A stretch of 44,845 bases of DNA from Ghiorsea sp. (GCA_030949605.1 JAUZSH010000009.1:1-44845); one strand, 5' to 3'; positions 35,687-44,845 are shown, counted from the stretch's first letter. Notes: a model not told the origin generated them from the sequence alone. Numbers and translations: made by a program.

Positions 35687-36618
35687 GACATCTTTCCTAA
35701 ATAACGTGATTCTCTTATTGGTTATTAACCCTACCTCAGATACACGGTTTGTGTATGATGTATGCATCATGGAACCCTACAAAGAAATCATCCACTGTAA
35801 GCCTCAAAAATTTTTGCGTATGACAGGAATCACGCAAAAAAACTTTTCAGATTTATATGATAAAGTAAAGCAATATATTGAAAATGAAAAGAAGCTTAAC
35901 CCTCTGAAAAGGCGCGGTCTGAAAAGTTCTAGAGTATCATTGCAAGATTGTATCTTGTTAGCACTTTACTATATTCGCCACTATCCAACCTTTCAAGTTC
36001 TTGGCAATATTTTTGGAATACAAGAGTCCTACTGTCACAAGGTATATAGCCGTTATGTGAGGATCATAGCTAACGTTGAAAAACTTCCTAGCCGACTAGA
36101 TCTTATTGATAATAAAAGGGAAACATTGATTATAGACGTATCAGAACAACCCATAGAGCGTCCTGTAAAACATCAAAAACAATATTACTCAGGCAAGAAA
36201 AAACGCCATACGATTAAAGCTCAAATCATAGCTTGCGCTACAACAGGAAAGGTTTTATCGGTTGTTTGTGCAAAAGGAAAAAAGCATGACTTCAGCGTAT
36301 TTAAAGAAAGTCGCCTTCCTATTCACCCAAATTCTAAACTCTTAGCTGATTCAGGCTATCAAGGGCTTAAAAAATATCATGAGAACTCCATGACACCGAT
36401 AAAAAAACAGAAAGGAGTTGAGCGTTCAAAGGAAGGTAAGAGCTTCAATAAATCCTTATCAAAGAAGCGTATTCTCATTGAAAACATTAACCGATTTTGT
36501 AAAATATTCAGAATAGTCAAAGAGGTATATCGGGGGAAACACAAAAACTATGGCTTAAATTGGCGGGTCGTGGCGGCTTTAGTCAATATGAGATATGGGT
36601 TTATTTAGGAAAGATGTC
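35687..36618 (+). mobile_element. IS5-family (IS427/ISL2-like) element, 932 bp
   Basis: Terminal repeats GACATCTTTCCTAAATAA at both ends (inverted), TA target duplication at 35685-35686 and 36619-36620. Near-identical to the truncated copy at 5013-5161. Confidence 0.9.
35769..36608 (+). CDS. IS5-family transposase
   Basis: 279 residues from ATG 35769. An HTH in the first 90 residues, then DDE residues: IIDVSEQPIERP (Asp), LLADSGYQG (Asp) and ILIENINRF (Glu). Appears intact, so active in principle. A longer in-frame reading back to 35706 exists but is less conserved-looking. Confidence 0.85.
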   Translation: MEPYKEIIHCKPQKFLRMTGITQKNFSDLYDKVKQYIENEKKLNPLKRRGLKSSRVSLQDCILLALYYIRHYPTFQVLGNIFGIQESYCHKVYSRYVRIIANVEKLPSRLDLIDNKRETLIIDVSEQPIERPVKHQKQYYSGKKKRHTIKAQIIACATTGKVLSVVCAKGKKHDFSVFKESRLPIHPNSKLLADSGYQGLKKYHENSMTPIKKQKGVERSKEGKSFNKSLSKKRILIENINRFCKIFRIVKEVYRGKHKNYGLNWRVVAALVNMRYGFI

Positions 36619-37407
36619 TAATCAAACTTACCAATGATATCAAGACGGTAATATCCGAATATATCGAACAAGACTGGAGTCCTGAACAAGTTGCTGGTCG
36701 ATTGAAAAAGGATGATGTCATTAGCGTTCATCATGAGACGATTTATCAATATGTTTTAGCGGACAAAAAGGCTGGCGGTGTTTTGTATACTCACCTTAGG
36801 CACCAAAATAAAACCTACAGGAAACGTTATGGATCAGCGCATACTCGTCATGGTATCACCAATCGGGTGGATATTGATGAACGCCCTGAAGCGGCTAACA
36901 AACGAGAGCGAATAGGTGATTGGGAAGGTGATACAATGATAGGAAAAGAGCACAAAGGCGTGCTTGTAACACTCGATGATCGTCGCTCAAAACTTCGCCT
37001 TGCAGCACCGCTTAAGAGCAAGCATGCCAAGGACGTGACAGCAACCATTATCAAGCTTTTGGAGCCAATAAAAGACTGGGTACACACAATCACTTTCGAC
37101 AACGGTAAAGAATTCGCATTCCATAAGACCATCGCCAAAGCACTCGATTGTAATGCCTATTTTGCAAAGCCCTATCACTCTTGGGAACGTGGTCAAAATG
37201 AGAATGCAAACGGTCTTCTACGGCAGTACTTCCCCAAAGCAATGAGCTTGCTTGAAGTGACTACAAAAGAAGTTCTAAAAGCCGTTCATAGGCTTAATAA
37301 CCGACCCAAAAAGTGTTTGGGGTTCAAAACTCCATACGAAGTATTTGAGGAAAATACAGGCGTTCACATAAAATCGATAGTGGAAATTGCACTTATCACT
37401 TGAATTC

Positions 37408-38354
37408 AGGTTTGGTTCCCGTGAATACACCAGAGCTATTATCCAGCGGCGCAATGCCAATATAACGTGCCAGCGATGCTTCTGTAGCGAAGCGTTGCAT
37501 GGTGCCTATTTCAGCGGCTAGCTCTGTGGAGCAGACCAAGCCAAAACCTGTAATCGAAGCGATAGTGGTTGCCAGTTGGGATTGCGGCAACAAATCATCC
37601 AACTGTTTTCCAAGGCGCTTGATATTGGTGGTTAGTGCCAATATACGTTGTGCATCCTCAATCACCATATCACCCATCATCATCACATCGGTAGAAAGTA
37701 TTGCAGACTTTTGCCAACGGCGAATCAACTCGAAATATACCTTGCCCACACCTTTAATCTTTTCCACGCTACGACTGTGCATCCGCATCAATTGATCAAA
37801 GCTTGGTTTGCTGGTGAGGAAGTTAAGAAACCATTTATTGCTGATGCTTCCAGTCAACTCAATTAAGCCTGGCGCAATGCTTTGTACGTTGCCATACATA
37901 CGATCTGTGACCATCGAACGCTCATTAACCAACTGTCTGCGACGACGAGTTAAAAGCTTCATATCATGGTTCACTTGAGGTGCAGGCATGACTTCATTGA
38001 GAATATCTTTGGCTTGCGGCAACAAAGGACGAAGCCGCATCAATTCAAGGATTTTGCGTGCATCAATGGCATCGGTTTTGGCGGGTGATGGAAAGATCTC
38101 TTTGTAGCGAGCAAGCTTGAGATTGTTCACATTTAACAGTGTCCAACCCTTGCCCAGCCGCCATAGCCTTCCATACCTATCGAAACAGGCAGCTTAGCCA
38201 GTAATGCTTGCTTCTCAACACGCTTGAAAAAATCATCAGACCCTGCGGGTTGATGCGTCAAATCAAACTGCTCAAGCAGCTCACCATCAGGCATACCAAT
38301 CGCCACACGATGTTTGCGACAACCGACATCGATTCCCACCAATAATGCGTCCAT
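37408..38354 (-). pseudogene. IS110-family transposase, truncated and frame-shifted
   Basis: The first part (38354 to 38133) has LLVGIDVGCRKHRVAIGMPDG, the RuvC-like Asp start of IS110 enzymes. After GYGGWARVGH the frame changes, most simply by one lost G; the second part has VNNLKLARYKEIFPSPAKTDAIDARKI, GVGKVYFELI, and the late SITGFGLVCSTELAAEIG and RYIGIAPLDNSSG. The C-terminus is cut by IS30 at 37407. Not functional. The stretch 38355-38517 before MITE B is gene-free and probably the IS110 5' region. Confidence 0.85.
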
Positions 38355-38517
38355 ATCGAACTCCTATCTTACAAGAATTCATCCGATATCACGTCTACTG
38401 CACAGAGCCACGATTCACTACGAATTGGCATCATCCCGGAAGACCTTCTCGGATGATACATAGATGGCAGGGGCGGCATTTCAAGGTCGAGAAGAATCTA
38501 ATAAAAAGACCTACGGA

Positions 38518-38789
38518 CTTACATTGATCGGGTATGTTTTATCGTTTATTGGTTATTTTATCCTTATAAATCAATGAGATAAGGATATACATCACGATTC
38601 TGATTATCCTACGAATTTCAATCTACAACCAACTTAAGCAAAAAGTTGAAAATCGATACCGTAATTTTCATTAAATGGCTAAATGATTCGGTCATAAAAG
38701 GCTATTTTTATTCAATATGATGAGAACAAACATCATCCGACATCAATTTTAAATCATTTTTTTAAAAAAAGTTACCCGCTCAATGTAAG
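38518..38789. repeat. MITE copy B
   Basis: 272 bp with CTTACATTGATCGGG and the inverse ..GCTCAATGTAAG. No matching target duplication; its left flank is IS110 and its right flank equals that of copy C, so it is probably a recombination product. Confidence 0.85.
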
Positions 38790-38994
38790 CTAAACAAGCT
38801 TATTATGGTAATATATTGCTTGTGACTTTAGCCCTCATGACAAGAGGATTATTCATAATTTTAGTCATTTACCCTCAAATATACCTTTCATGAGAGGTGG
38901 CACAGTTTAGCGAAACAGCCTCATTTTTCTAACCTATTGAAAAATATAGATAAATTAAATAAAGTAATATTGATTTAGGGGTGCGGAATGTCGG
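38790..38994. repeat. Duplicated segment, copy 1 (empty IS site)
   Basis: About 205 bp, matches 40004-40021 joined to 41472-41662 nearly exactly. In this copy TTATTATGGTAATA is uninterrupted. No gene. Confidence 0.85.
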
Positions 38995-38996
38995 GT

Positions 38997-39045
38997 CATC
39001 AATTTTAAATCATTTTTTTAGAAAAAGGTACCCGCTCAATGTAAG
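38997..39045. repeat. Partial MITE (right end only)
   Basis: The last roughly 49 bp of the MITE, up to CCCGCTCAATGTAAG, joined to the ISL3 left end. Confidence 0.8.
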
Positions 39046-39409
39046 TTTGGACCATGCTTTAGAGCTTAATAAACCCCTTGCCACAGCGTATTATATGAAG
39101 GAGGAACTCAGGCTTATCTGGCAGCAGAAGAGCAAAGAAGATGCATCAAATCTGCTGTCTGAATGGGTCAATAAAGCAGAGGTATCAGGGATTCGTGTAG
39201 TAAAGTCTTTTGCGCGAACTTTGGCTAGGTTGCGCGTAGCAATATTAGCCTACTATGATTTCGATGGTCTTTCATCCGGCAAGATTGAGGGCAGTAACAA
39301 CAAGATCAAAACGATCCATAAAGTAGCATATGGTTACCGAGATATGGAATTCCTGAAATTGAAAATCCTCTCAATGCATGAAAATCGGGAGGACGCATTG
39401 TCCGGATGA
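39046..39409 (+). pseudogene. ISL3-family transposase, C-terminal part
   Basis: About 120 residues: LATAYYMKEELRLIWQQKS and SSGKIEGSNNKIKTIHKVAYGYRD, with the Glu of the DDE core in IEGSNN. The N-terminal zinc-binding and HTH domains and the two Asp are missing. Confidence 0.85.
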
Positions 39410-39533
39410 ACCATAAACAAGACATTTCCAGAAATACAATGAATTGTCCATTTAATCCGACATTCCGCACCCTTGATTTTGATTTTTGGTATTTAATGAA
39501 AAGACATGAAAACATAATGTTTTCAACGCTAAA

Positions 39534-40003
39534 CTTACATTGAGCGGGTATGTTTTATCGTTTTCTTGGTTATTTTATCCTTATAAATCAATGAGATAAG
39601 GATATACATCACGATTCTGATTATCCTACGAATTTCAATCTACAACCAACTTAAGCAAAAAATTGAAAATCGATACCGTAATTTTCATTAAATGTAAATG
39701 ATTCGGTCATCAATACCTTCGCCAAGATTCAGCGCGTTTCGCGCAAAGCAAGCGAGTAACCATAACATTCTAGAATATTGTGGTATATTAAAAATAACAT
39801 CCCCCAAACCCCGATGTTATTTTTAATATACGCTTTCTAAATCAATGTGTTACAAACACTAGGTTTTTTTACCAATGTATTCTCTAAAACTGGCGAAGGT
39901 ATTGGTCATAAAAGGCTATTTTTATTCAATATGATGAGAACAAACATCATCCGACATCAATTTTAAATCATTTTTTTAAAAAAAGATACCCGCTCAATGT
40001 AAG
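39534..40003. repeat. MITE copy C, carrying a second MITE
   Basis: Ends as copies A, B and D; target duplication CTAAA on both sides. Subtracting the nested insertion at 39711-39904 and one GTCAT leaves about 271 bp. Confidence 0.85.
39711..39904. repeat. Second MITE type, nested in MITE C
   Basis: 194 bp, terminal inverted CAATACCTTCGCCA / TGGCGAAGGTATTG and GTCAT duplicated (39706-39710, 39905-39909). The centre has a 19-bp perfect stem (GTATATTAAAAATAACATC and inverse). The uninterrupted sequence is seen in copies B and D. Confidence 0.85.
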
Positions 40004-40021
40004 CTAAACAAGCTTATTATG

Positions 40022-41471
40022 GAGGTAATTGCAAAACTCTTCATTCGTGCCGAATTATCGCTATTTAAAGCGTGAAAAAAAACTCCCTGCTGGTAATATA
40101 AGTCATCAACGACACAAACCAACAAGGAGATTATAGATGAACCACCTACATGATGAATTATCGCAAATCTGGCAAAGAATTCAAGGGTCATTATTTCCTT
40201 GGCTTGAGGATGAGCTTGGTCCATTGAGCGAAAAGCAGTGTCAACTTGTTAAGATACTTGAGATTATTCGCATCGAGGAACATCTACATAGTTATTATCG
40301 CATGACTGGTCGGCCACCTGCAAATCGGGTTGCTATAGCACGAGCGTTTGTTGCCAAAATGGTCTACAACATGCCATTCACTTCGATGCTTGTTGAACGT
40401 TTAAAATCGGATAAAACCTTGCGTCGCATCTGCGGTTGGGAGGCGCAATATCAGGTACCCGATGAGTCTACATTCTCCCGCGCTAATGCCGAGTTCTCAG
40501 CTAGTCGCCTGCCAGAACGTGTCCATGAAATGTTAATTGTAAAAAAATACACGAAAGAAATTATTGGTCATCTGTCCAAAGATTCAACGGCTATCCATGC
40601 ACGCGAAAAACCTGCTAAAAAAGAGGCTAAAGCCAAGCCAGCACCCAAAAAGCGTGGTCGTCCGAAGAAAGGGGAAGAACGCCCTAAGCCAATGACTCGA
40701 CTGGAAAAGCAAAGTGATGGCATGAGCTTGCAGGCGATGTTGGATGACCTTCCTACAGCCTGTGACGTAGGAACCAAGCGTAACAGCAAAGGGCATAAAA
40801 CCAGCTGGGTCGGTTATAAACTTCATATTGACGCTGCAGATGGCGGAATCCCGATCAGTTGCTTACTGTCATCAGCCTCTATGCATGACTCTCAAGCGGC
40901 GATCCCACTGGCAGAAATAAGCAATGCCCGAGTTTCTAGTCTGTATGACTTGATGGATGCCGCTTATGATGCTCCATGTATTCATGCACACAGTCAAAAG
41001 CTGGGGCATGTTCCAATTATTGATACCAACCCACGTACCACGGTACGCAAAAAGAAGATTGCGGCGGAAAATAAAGCACGTGCAACAATCAACATGAAGC
41101 CTGCTGAAGCAACCCGTTATCACGAACGCAGTACAGTTGAACGTGTTAATGGTCGTTTAAAGGATGAATTTGGAGGACGCTTTGTACGGGTGAAAGGCGA
41201 TGTCAAAGTCATGTGCCACCTGATGTTTGGCATTCTCGCGCTTACTGCAGACCAGCTTATGCGCATGATCCAATAACGATAACCCCTATCCAGAACACTG
41301 AACTGAAAAGCTGCATTTTAAGAATGCAGTGGAATCACTCGCCTTAAAAACCAGAAAATGCTGAAAAATGATATGTTCTGAGAAAAATTGAGGCTCAAAA
41401 CTAAAACAATTTAACCATATAAAAAATACGGGTTAAGTTTTCGGTTTGGCCTAGAGTTTTGCAATTACCTC
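40022..41471 (+). mobile_element. IS5-superfamily element, about 1450 bp
   Basis: Perfect 19-bp terminal repeats GAGGTAATTGCAAAACTCT and TATG duplicated (40018-40021, 41472-41475). The empty site is at 38790-38994. The family group (IS5/IS1182-like) is uncertain. Confidence 0.85.
40137..41276 (+). CDS. DDE transposase, IS5/IS1182-like
   Basis: 379 residues, intact: an N-terminal helical domain (RVAIARAFVAKMVYNMPFTS..DESTFSRANAEF), Asp in LSKDSTAIHA, a Lys/Pro-rich insert (residues about 160-190), Asp in LMDAAYDAP and Glu in RSTVERVNGRLKDEFG. An AAGGAG site precedes the ATG. Confidence 0.85.
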   Translation: MNHLHDELSQIWQRIQGSLFPWLEDELGPLSEKQCQLVKILEIIRIEEHLHSYYRMTGRPPANRVAIARAFVAKMVYNMPFTSMLVERLKSDKTLRRICGWEAQYQVPDESTFSRANAEFSASRLPERVHEMLIVKKYTKEIIGHLSKDSTAIHAREKPAKKEAKAKPAPKKRGRPKKGEERPKPMTRLEKQSDGMSLQAMLDDLPTACDVGTKRNSKGHKTSWVGYKLHIDAADGGIPISCLLSSASMHDSQAAIPLAEISNARVSSLYDLMDAAYDAPCIHAHSQKLGHVPIIDTNPRTTVRKKKIAAENKARATINMKPAEATRYHERSTVERVNGRLKDEFGGRFVRVKGDVKVMCHLMFGILALTADQLMRMIQ

Positions 41472-41662
41472 TATGGTAATACATTGCTTGTGACTTTAGC
41501 CCTCATGACAAGAGGATTATTCATAATTTTAGTCATTTACCCTCAAATATACCTTTCATGAGAGGTGGCACAGTTTAGCGAAACAGCCTCATTTTCCTAA
41601 CCTGTTGAAAAATATAGATAAATTAAATAAAATAATATTGATTTAGGGGTGCGGAATGTCGG
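41472..41662. repeat. Duplicated segment, copy 2 (right part)
   Basis: Continues the duplicated segment after the IS; ends with GGGGTGCGGAATGTCGG (41646-41662), the ISL3-type end. Between 41663 and 41695 there is no gene. Confidence 0.85.
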
Positions 41663-41695
41663 TTAATAGGTTAGAAGCATTTAAATGGCTAATTA

Positions 41696-41968
41696 CTTAC
41701 ATTGAGCGGGTATGCTTTATCGTTTTCTTGGTTATTTTATCCTTATAAATCAATGAGATAAGGATATACATCACGATTCTGATTATCCTACGAATTTCAA
41801 TCTACAACCAACTTAAGCAAAAAGTTGAAAATCGATACCGTAATTTTCATTAAATGGCTAAATGATTCGGTCATAAAAGGCTATTTTTATTCAATATGAT
41901 AAGAACAAACATCATCCGACATCAATTTTAAATCATTTTTTTAAAAAAAGTTACCCGCTCAATGTAAG
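41696..41968. repeat. MITE copy D
   Basis: 273 bp with the IS1634-type ends and a perfect 6-bp duplication TAATTA (41690-41695, 41969-41974). Confidence 0.85.
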
Positions 41969-42010
41969 TAATTAAGCCTATTTAACTTAAATCGAAAAAC
42001 TGGAAATACA

Positions 42011-42223
42011 GGGTGCGGAATGTCGGAAATAGGAAAGATGGTCGAAAAACCAACAATACGCTGGGTTTTCCAATACTTTCAAAACATTCAGATACTCTAT
42101 ATTCAGCAGGCAAAACCTTGCGTTATAAACCTCAATAAGCAGCATAAAAACTCTTGAAGTTAATGGGAGAATCATACCAAAAAATTTATTCCTGAATCAG
42201 GAATAAGGGGTGCGGAATGTCGG
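42011..42223. repeat. Isolated ISL3-type ends
   Basis: GGGTGCGGAATGTCGG at 42011-42026 and 42208-42223, the same orientation as 41647-41662. The interval has no gene; ISL3 scars are likely. Confidence 0.6.
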
Positions 42224-42279
42224 ATACATGTTAAAAGCTAACATTTTAAACACTATTTAACACCTGGTTAAAGCACATT

Positions 42280-42305
42280 AAATTGCTTAACTTAGTGCCA
42301 TTCGG
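42280..42305. repeat. 26-bp repeat matching 7061-7086, with a REP-like unit
   Basis: Identical to 7061-7086 and followed by GGTAGCGTCCCTTT. Confidence 0.7.
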
Positions 42306-42332
42306 TAGCGTCCCTTTATTTTCGGTTTTGGC

Positions 42333-42500
42333 ATGAAAGATGTTGAAGTGATCTATTTGGATAGCGGTAAACCTGAAATTGTGTTGCATGGCAATGCCGA
42401 AAGCCAAGCTTCGCTCTTGGGCATTTCGCATTTACATGTTTCTTTAACTGGTGACGCAGATACAGCCATGGCATTTGTGATTGCTGAGTCAAACAGCTAA
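42333..42500 (+). pseudogene. Possible C-terminal fragment of an unknown gene
   Basis: An open frame of 55 residues with ordinary codon use (VEVIYLDSGKPEIVLHG, GISHLHVSLTGDADTAM) runs in from the repeat-rich side and ends 15 bp from the fimV-like stop. It probably is the last part of a gene cut by mobile DNA; no family recognised. Confidence 0.45.
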
Positions 42501-42515
42501 GAAACACCTGAACCT

Positions 42516-44786
42516 TTATTTCCGCTTCTTGTCCGAAGCCTCTTCATCCAATGGTTCAATCTCACCTGTGAATTCGATGTCTATTTCCGTGTAAGCAGTT
42601 TTTTCAACCTCAGACTTATCTTCTTTCAGCTCTTCTTCGGCATCAAAATCAATTTCCAACATTAAGTCATCATCTGTCGTTTCATCAACCTTGCCCCATT
42701 TCCCAATGTCACCTGTATCCATAAATTCAGGTTCACCCGCGAGTTTGGTTTCAAACGACGGGTTTACAGTGTCGGCATCACTTTTCCACTTTTCTAAGTC
42801 TTTTGCGTTCATCACCACAGTTTTATCCATGAAGTCATCAGCATCTTGGTCTTCAGTAGACTTACTTTCATCTTTCGTATCAAGCAGTTGTTGCGACGAG
42901 GTTGCTTCCATATCCAAATTTGAAATAGCCAGAAGACTTTCCATCTCTTCCGTCTTCCAATTGGATGCCTTAACGCCTTCAGCCATAACTTCACCTGTAA
43001 AACTAATTACGCGCTCATCTTGCAATGCATGCCAGATCTCATCATCAAACAATGAACAAAAGCGGTTCCATTTCACCTTATCGTATGTTTCATAGAAACT
43101 TAGAAGTGCCGCGTTTCTATCAACCACACGCTCTTCTTGGTGTAACATTTGAATATATGATGCCTGAATCCTTGGCTGTGTTTGAGCATTCTTAGACATG
43201 GCTTGATAATATTCTTCAGCAGCTTGCCAATCTTGTTTCTGCACCGCCACTTCAAAATATGCAGGATAATCTACATATTCCTTTTCACTTTTTTTATCTA
43301 TGTTTTTAAAACCAAGTGTTTCATTCGCCAACCGCGCATTCGCACTTCCTGCTTTATCAACAACGTCTGTTTCATCAGTGATATCCATTGGATGTTTGGC
43401 AACAGAAAAGTCACTTTCTGGCAACTCGTCTGGAGGTAATACGCCATCATCTAAAGTATTATCTGTAAACATGGGCTGTATAATGTCATCAACATTGGAA
43501 GTGTCTTTCTTCAACTCAGGTTCAAAGTCATGCTCAGCATAGGTGTTTTTCAACTGCGCCTTTTCTAACTTTTCCTGCCACCGCACGCGCTGCCTTCGGT
43601 ATAAAAAGAATATCGCCAATGAAACATTGATGGCCAAAAGAAGTAAAAAATACCACCAACCATAACTTTTTTCACCAGTATTTTGAGAGATGCCTGTTTT
43701 GGCTAAAGCATCTACCTTTTGATGAAGCGAACGTACTTCTTGGGCAAGATTGTCTACTTTTCCACCAATGCCATCAATGCGAATATTCGATGCCATCACT
43801 TGCTCATACAACGGCTCCAACTTTTCTAATCGACTTAACACAACAGCATCGCTGATGGGTGTATCTGTTTGGGATGGCGCATCCAAGCTTTCCGTCATAC
43901 CCAAAGATACCCGACTACGGTATTTTCTTACAGGTGTTTCATCCTGCAAAACTTTTGCGACTGGTTTAGTTTTGTTTACGTGTTTCTTTTTTTGTTGCAA
44001 CACTGACTTCAAGTCTTGGAAACTTGGGGATTGTAAAAAGGTTCGTACATCTACCTCGTTAGGCACTTGAAGAAAAGCACCTCGTTTGAGCATATTGATG
44101 TTATTGCGTTCAAAAGCCAGCGGATTGCTATGAAAAAGCGTCAACATCACTTGATGATTTGAAAAACGTTTATCTTTGCGTAAGCGGTAGGCAATTTCAC
44201 TCAAATTATCGCCCGATTGAACAGGCCCGTAACTTGTCCGCCTTGCCCATTCCGATGTTGGCAACGCAATAAGTGCGGGCTGGTTCGCAGCTTGTTTTTG
44301 CGCACCTTCACTCGCAATCGGCGTTGATTTTTTAGTAGGGAAAGTCTCATTCGGTGGAGCAACAAGGTTTGCCGCCTCACTCTCAAACGGAACGAGTTTG
44401 CGCCACGCTGGGTCCAAAAGCAGTTGAACTTTCTTATAAAAGTTGCCTCGTCCGCGTTGAACCTTTAAAATAATGGTAAGAAATGATTCATCAATCGCTT
44501 GAGAAGAAGATACCTTAACCGATAAAAAACCTTCATCCTCAAGCACATCTGCACGCAGCAAGGCATAGGATCGGGGTATATTTTGCTCAAGGATTTGATA
44601 TTCTTTTCGCGTTGCCAGCGTAACTTGAAACTTGCCTTTGCGTTCTTCATCACTCAAAATTAAGGGTACGCGAACATCCAGTGGTTCACCCAAGTAACTC
44701 TTGAATTCGGCATCGCCAAAGCCTACCGCAGAAGCAGTTGAGCTTATGAGCAGGCAGAAAAGAAGTAAACCTATTCGGGTAAACAT
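42516..44786 (-). CDS. FimV/HubP-like polar hub protein
   Basis: About 756 residues. Signal peptide (MFTRIGLLLFCLLISSTASA), a FimV N-terminal domain (KSYLGEPLDVRVPL), a LysM domain (GPVQSGDNLSEIAYRLRKDK.. to GAFLQVPNEVD), a coiled-coil, one membrane helix (YFLLLLAINVSLAIFFLY) and an acidic cytoplasmic part with TPR-like helices. Relatives bind peptidoglycan and organise polar machinery or pili. The start is ATG 44784-44786; the extra upstream residues lack signal-peptide character. Confidence 0.85.
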   Translation of the reverse strand: MFTRIGLLLFCLLISSTASAVGFGDAEFKSYLGEPLDVRVPLILSDEERKGKFQVTLATRKEYQILEQNIPRSYALLRADVLEDEGFLSVKVSSSQAIDESFLTIILKVQRGRGNFYKKVQLLLDPAWRKLVPFESEAANLVAPPNETFPTKKSTPIASEGAQKQAANQPALIALPTSEWARRTSYGPVQSGDNLSEIAYRLRKDKRFSNHQVMLTLFHSNPLAFERNNINMLKRGAFLQVPNEVDVRTFLQSPSFQDLKSVLQQKKKHVNKTKPVAKVLQDETPVRKYRSRVSLGMTESLDAPSQTDTPISDAVVLSRLEKLEPLYEQVMASNIRIDGIGGKVDNLAQEVRSLHQKVDALAKTGISQNTGEKSYGWWYFLLLLAINVSLAIFFLYRRQRVRWQEKLEKAQLKNTYAEHDFEPELKKDTSNVDDIIQPMFTDNTLDDGVLPPDELPESDFSVAKHPMDITDETDVVDKAGSANARLANETLGFKNIDKKSEKEYVDYPAYFEVAVQKQDWQAAEEYYQAMSKNAQTQPRIQASYIQMLHQEERVVDRNAALLSFYETYDKVKWNRFCSLFDDEIWHALQDERVISFTGEVMAEGVKASNWKTEEMESLLAISNLDMEATSSQQLLDTKDESKSTEDQDADDFMDKTVVMNAKDLEKWKSDADTVNPSFETKLAGEPEFMDTGDIGKWGKVDETTDDDLMLEIDFDAEEELKEDKSEVEKTAYTEIDIEFTGEIEPLDEEASDKKRK

Positions 44787-44845
44787 AGGAGCGAAGCTTA
44801 CCGAAAGGTAGGCATAAGTCATTGTAAATAATGAATTAATCACTT

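Larger units (their letters stand above)
35474..37403 (+). pseudogene. IS30-family transposase, split by a nested IS
   Basis: The N-terminal part has HTH residues YKQLNLQERHYIELELKKG and SALGRSCSTLCRELSRN; the C-terminal part (from 36621) has DWEGDTMIGKEHKG, TFDNGKEFAFHKTIA and GQNENANGLLRQYFP, the DDE core. Taking out 35687-36618 plus one TA joins KPKAI to IKLTNDIKTV in frame, so the transposase was intact before the insertion. Confidence 0.9.
35373..37407 (+). mobile_element. IS30-family element carrying an IS5-family insertion
   Basis: Terminal repeats GAATTCGTATCATAAGTGCAAT (left) and the inverse of GAATTCAAGTGATAAGTGCAAT (right), three mismatches in 22. Without the nested element it is about 1.1 kb, normal for IS30. 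The left end cuts the second integrase; the right end cuts the IS110 gene. Confidence 0.85.
38978..39472. mobile_element. Internally deleted ISL3-family remnant
   Basis: Left end GGGTGCGGAATGTCGG (38979-38994), right end inverse (39457-39472), flanks TTGATTT on both sides. The interior holds a partial MITE and only the C-terminal part of the transposase, so it is non-autonomous. The stretch 39473-39533 is gene-free. Confidence 0.75.

Noticed and set aside
38355-38517. Short plus-strand gene upstream of the IS110 gene
   Set aside because: Overlaps the IS110 leader and MITE border; no ribosome site or recognisable motif.
42011-42223. Tandem promoter or regulatory repeats
   Set aside because: The repeated GGGTGCGGAATGTCGG is the ISL3-type terminal repeat, so a transposon scar is the simpler reading.

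Overview
The window is a Gram-negative bacterial chromosome segment with proteobacterial housekeeping genes (rep, rsmA, selO, cstA, tadA, prmC-prfA-hemA, rpmB, smpB, purD, a fimV-like gene). Base composition is moderate, with GC in the low 40s by eye. The mix of genes would fit a gamma- or zetaproteobacterium, but the sequence alone does not settle the taxon, so this is a weak inference.

Layout. 1-4.2 kb: a broken hybrid sensor kinase downstream of rep, minus strand. 4.2-7.4 kb: an insertion scar with a 168-bp MITE-like element, a spermidine-synthase fragment cut at both ends, an IS5-family remnant, a full-length IS1634-family element and a cluster of REP-like palindromes. 7.4-16.5 kb: ordinary core genes (rsmA, an SMR transporter, selO, a parvulin lipoprotein, cstA, a PIN-PhoH ATPase, an oppC-like permease, tadA, an alkD-like gene). 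16.6-19.4 kb: an AT-rich two-gene module, an SF1-type helicase plus a DUF2290-like protein, which is a candidate defence or stress module. 19.6-30.5 kb: core genes again, with a DUF2513-like gene wedged between prfA and prmC.

30.5-35.2 kb: a compact integrative element of about 4.6 kb at the 3' end of tRNA-Lys. It carries a P4-type integrase, an AlpA-like regulator, several small proteins, four iteron-like repeats and an inovirus Gp2-like replication protein. A 16-bp copy of the tRNA 3' end marks its right border. Beyond that border lies what looks like the left end of a second, related element, whose integrase is cut after about six codons by an IS30-family element.

35.4-42.3 kb: a stack of mobile DNA. 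An IS5-family element sits inside the IS30 element, which has itself inserted into an IS110-family gene. An internally deleted ISL3-family remnant, a further IS5-superfamily element, and a family of about 272-bp MITEs follow. The MITEs share terminal inverted repeats with the IS1634-family element at 5.2-6.9 kb. One MITE contains a second MITE type, and a roughly 200-bp segment is duplicated, giving an occupied and an empty copy of the same IS target. 42.3-44.8 kb: a gene fragment and a fimV-like gene.

Caveat: several genes, including rpmB (ribosomal protein L28), are broken by single-base changes, mostly in homopolymer runs. A break in rpmB makes base-calling error in the assembly the likeliest explanation for at least some of the apparent pseudogenes.
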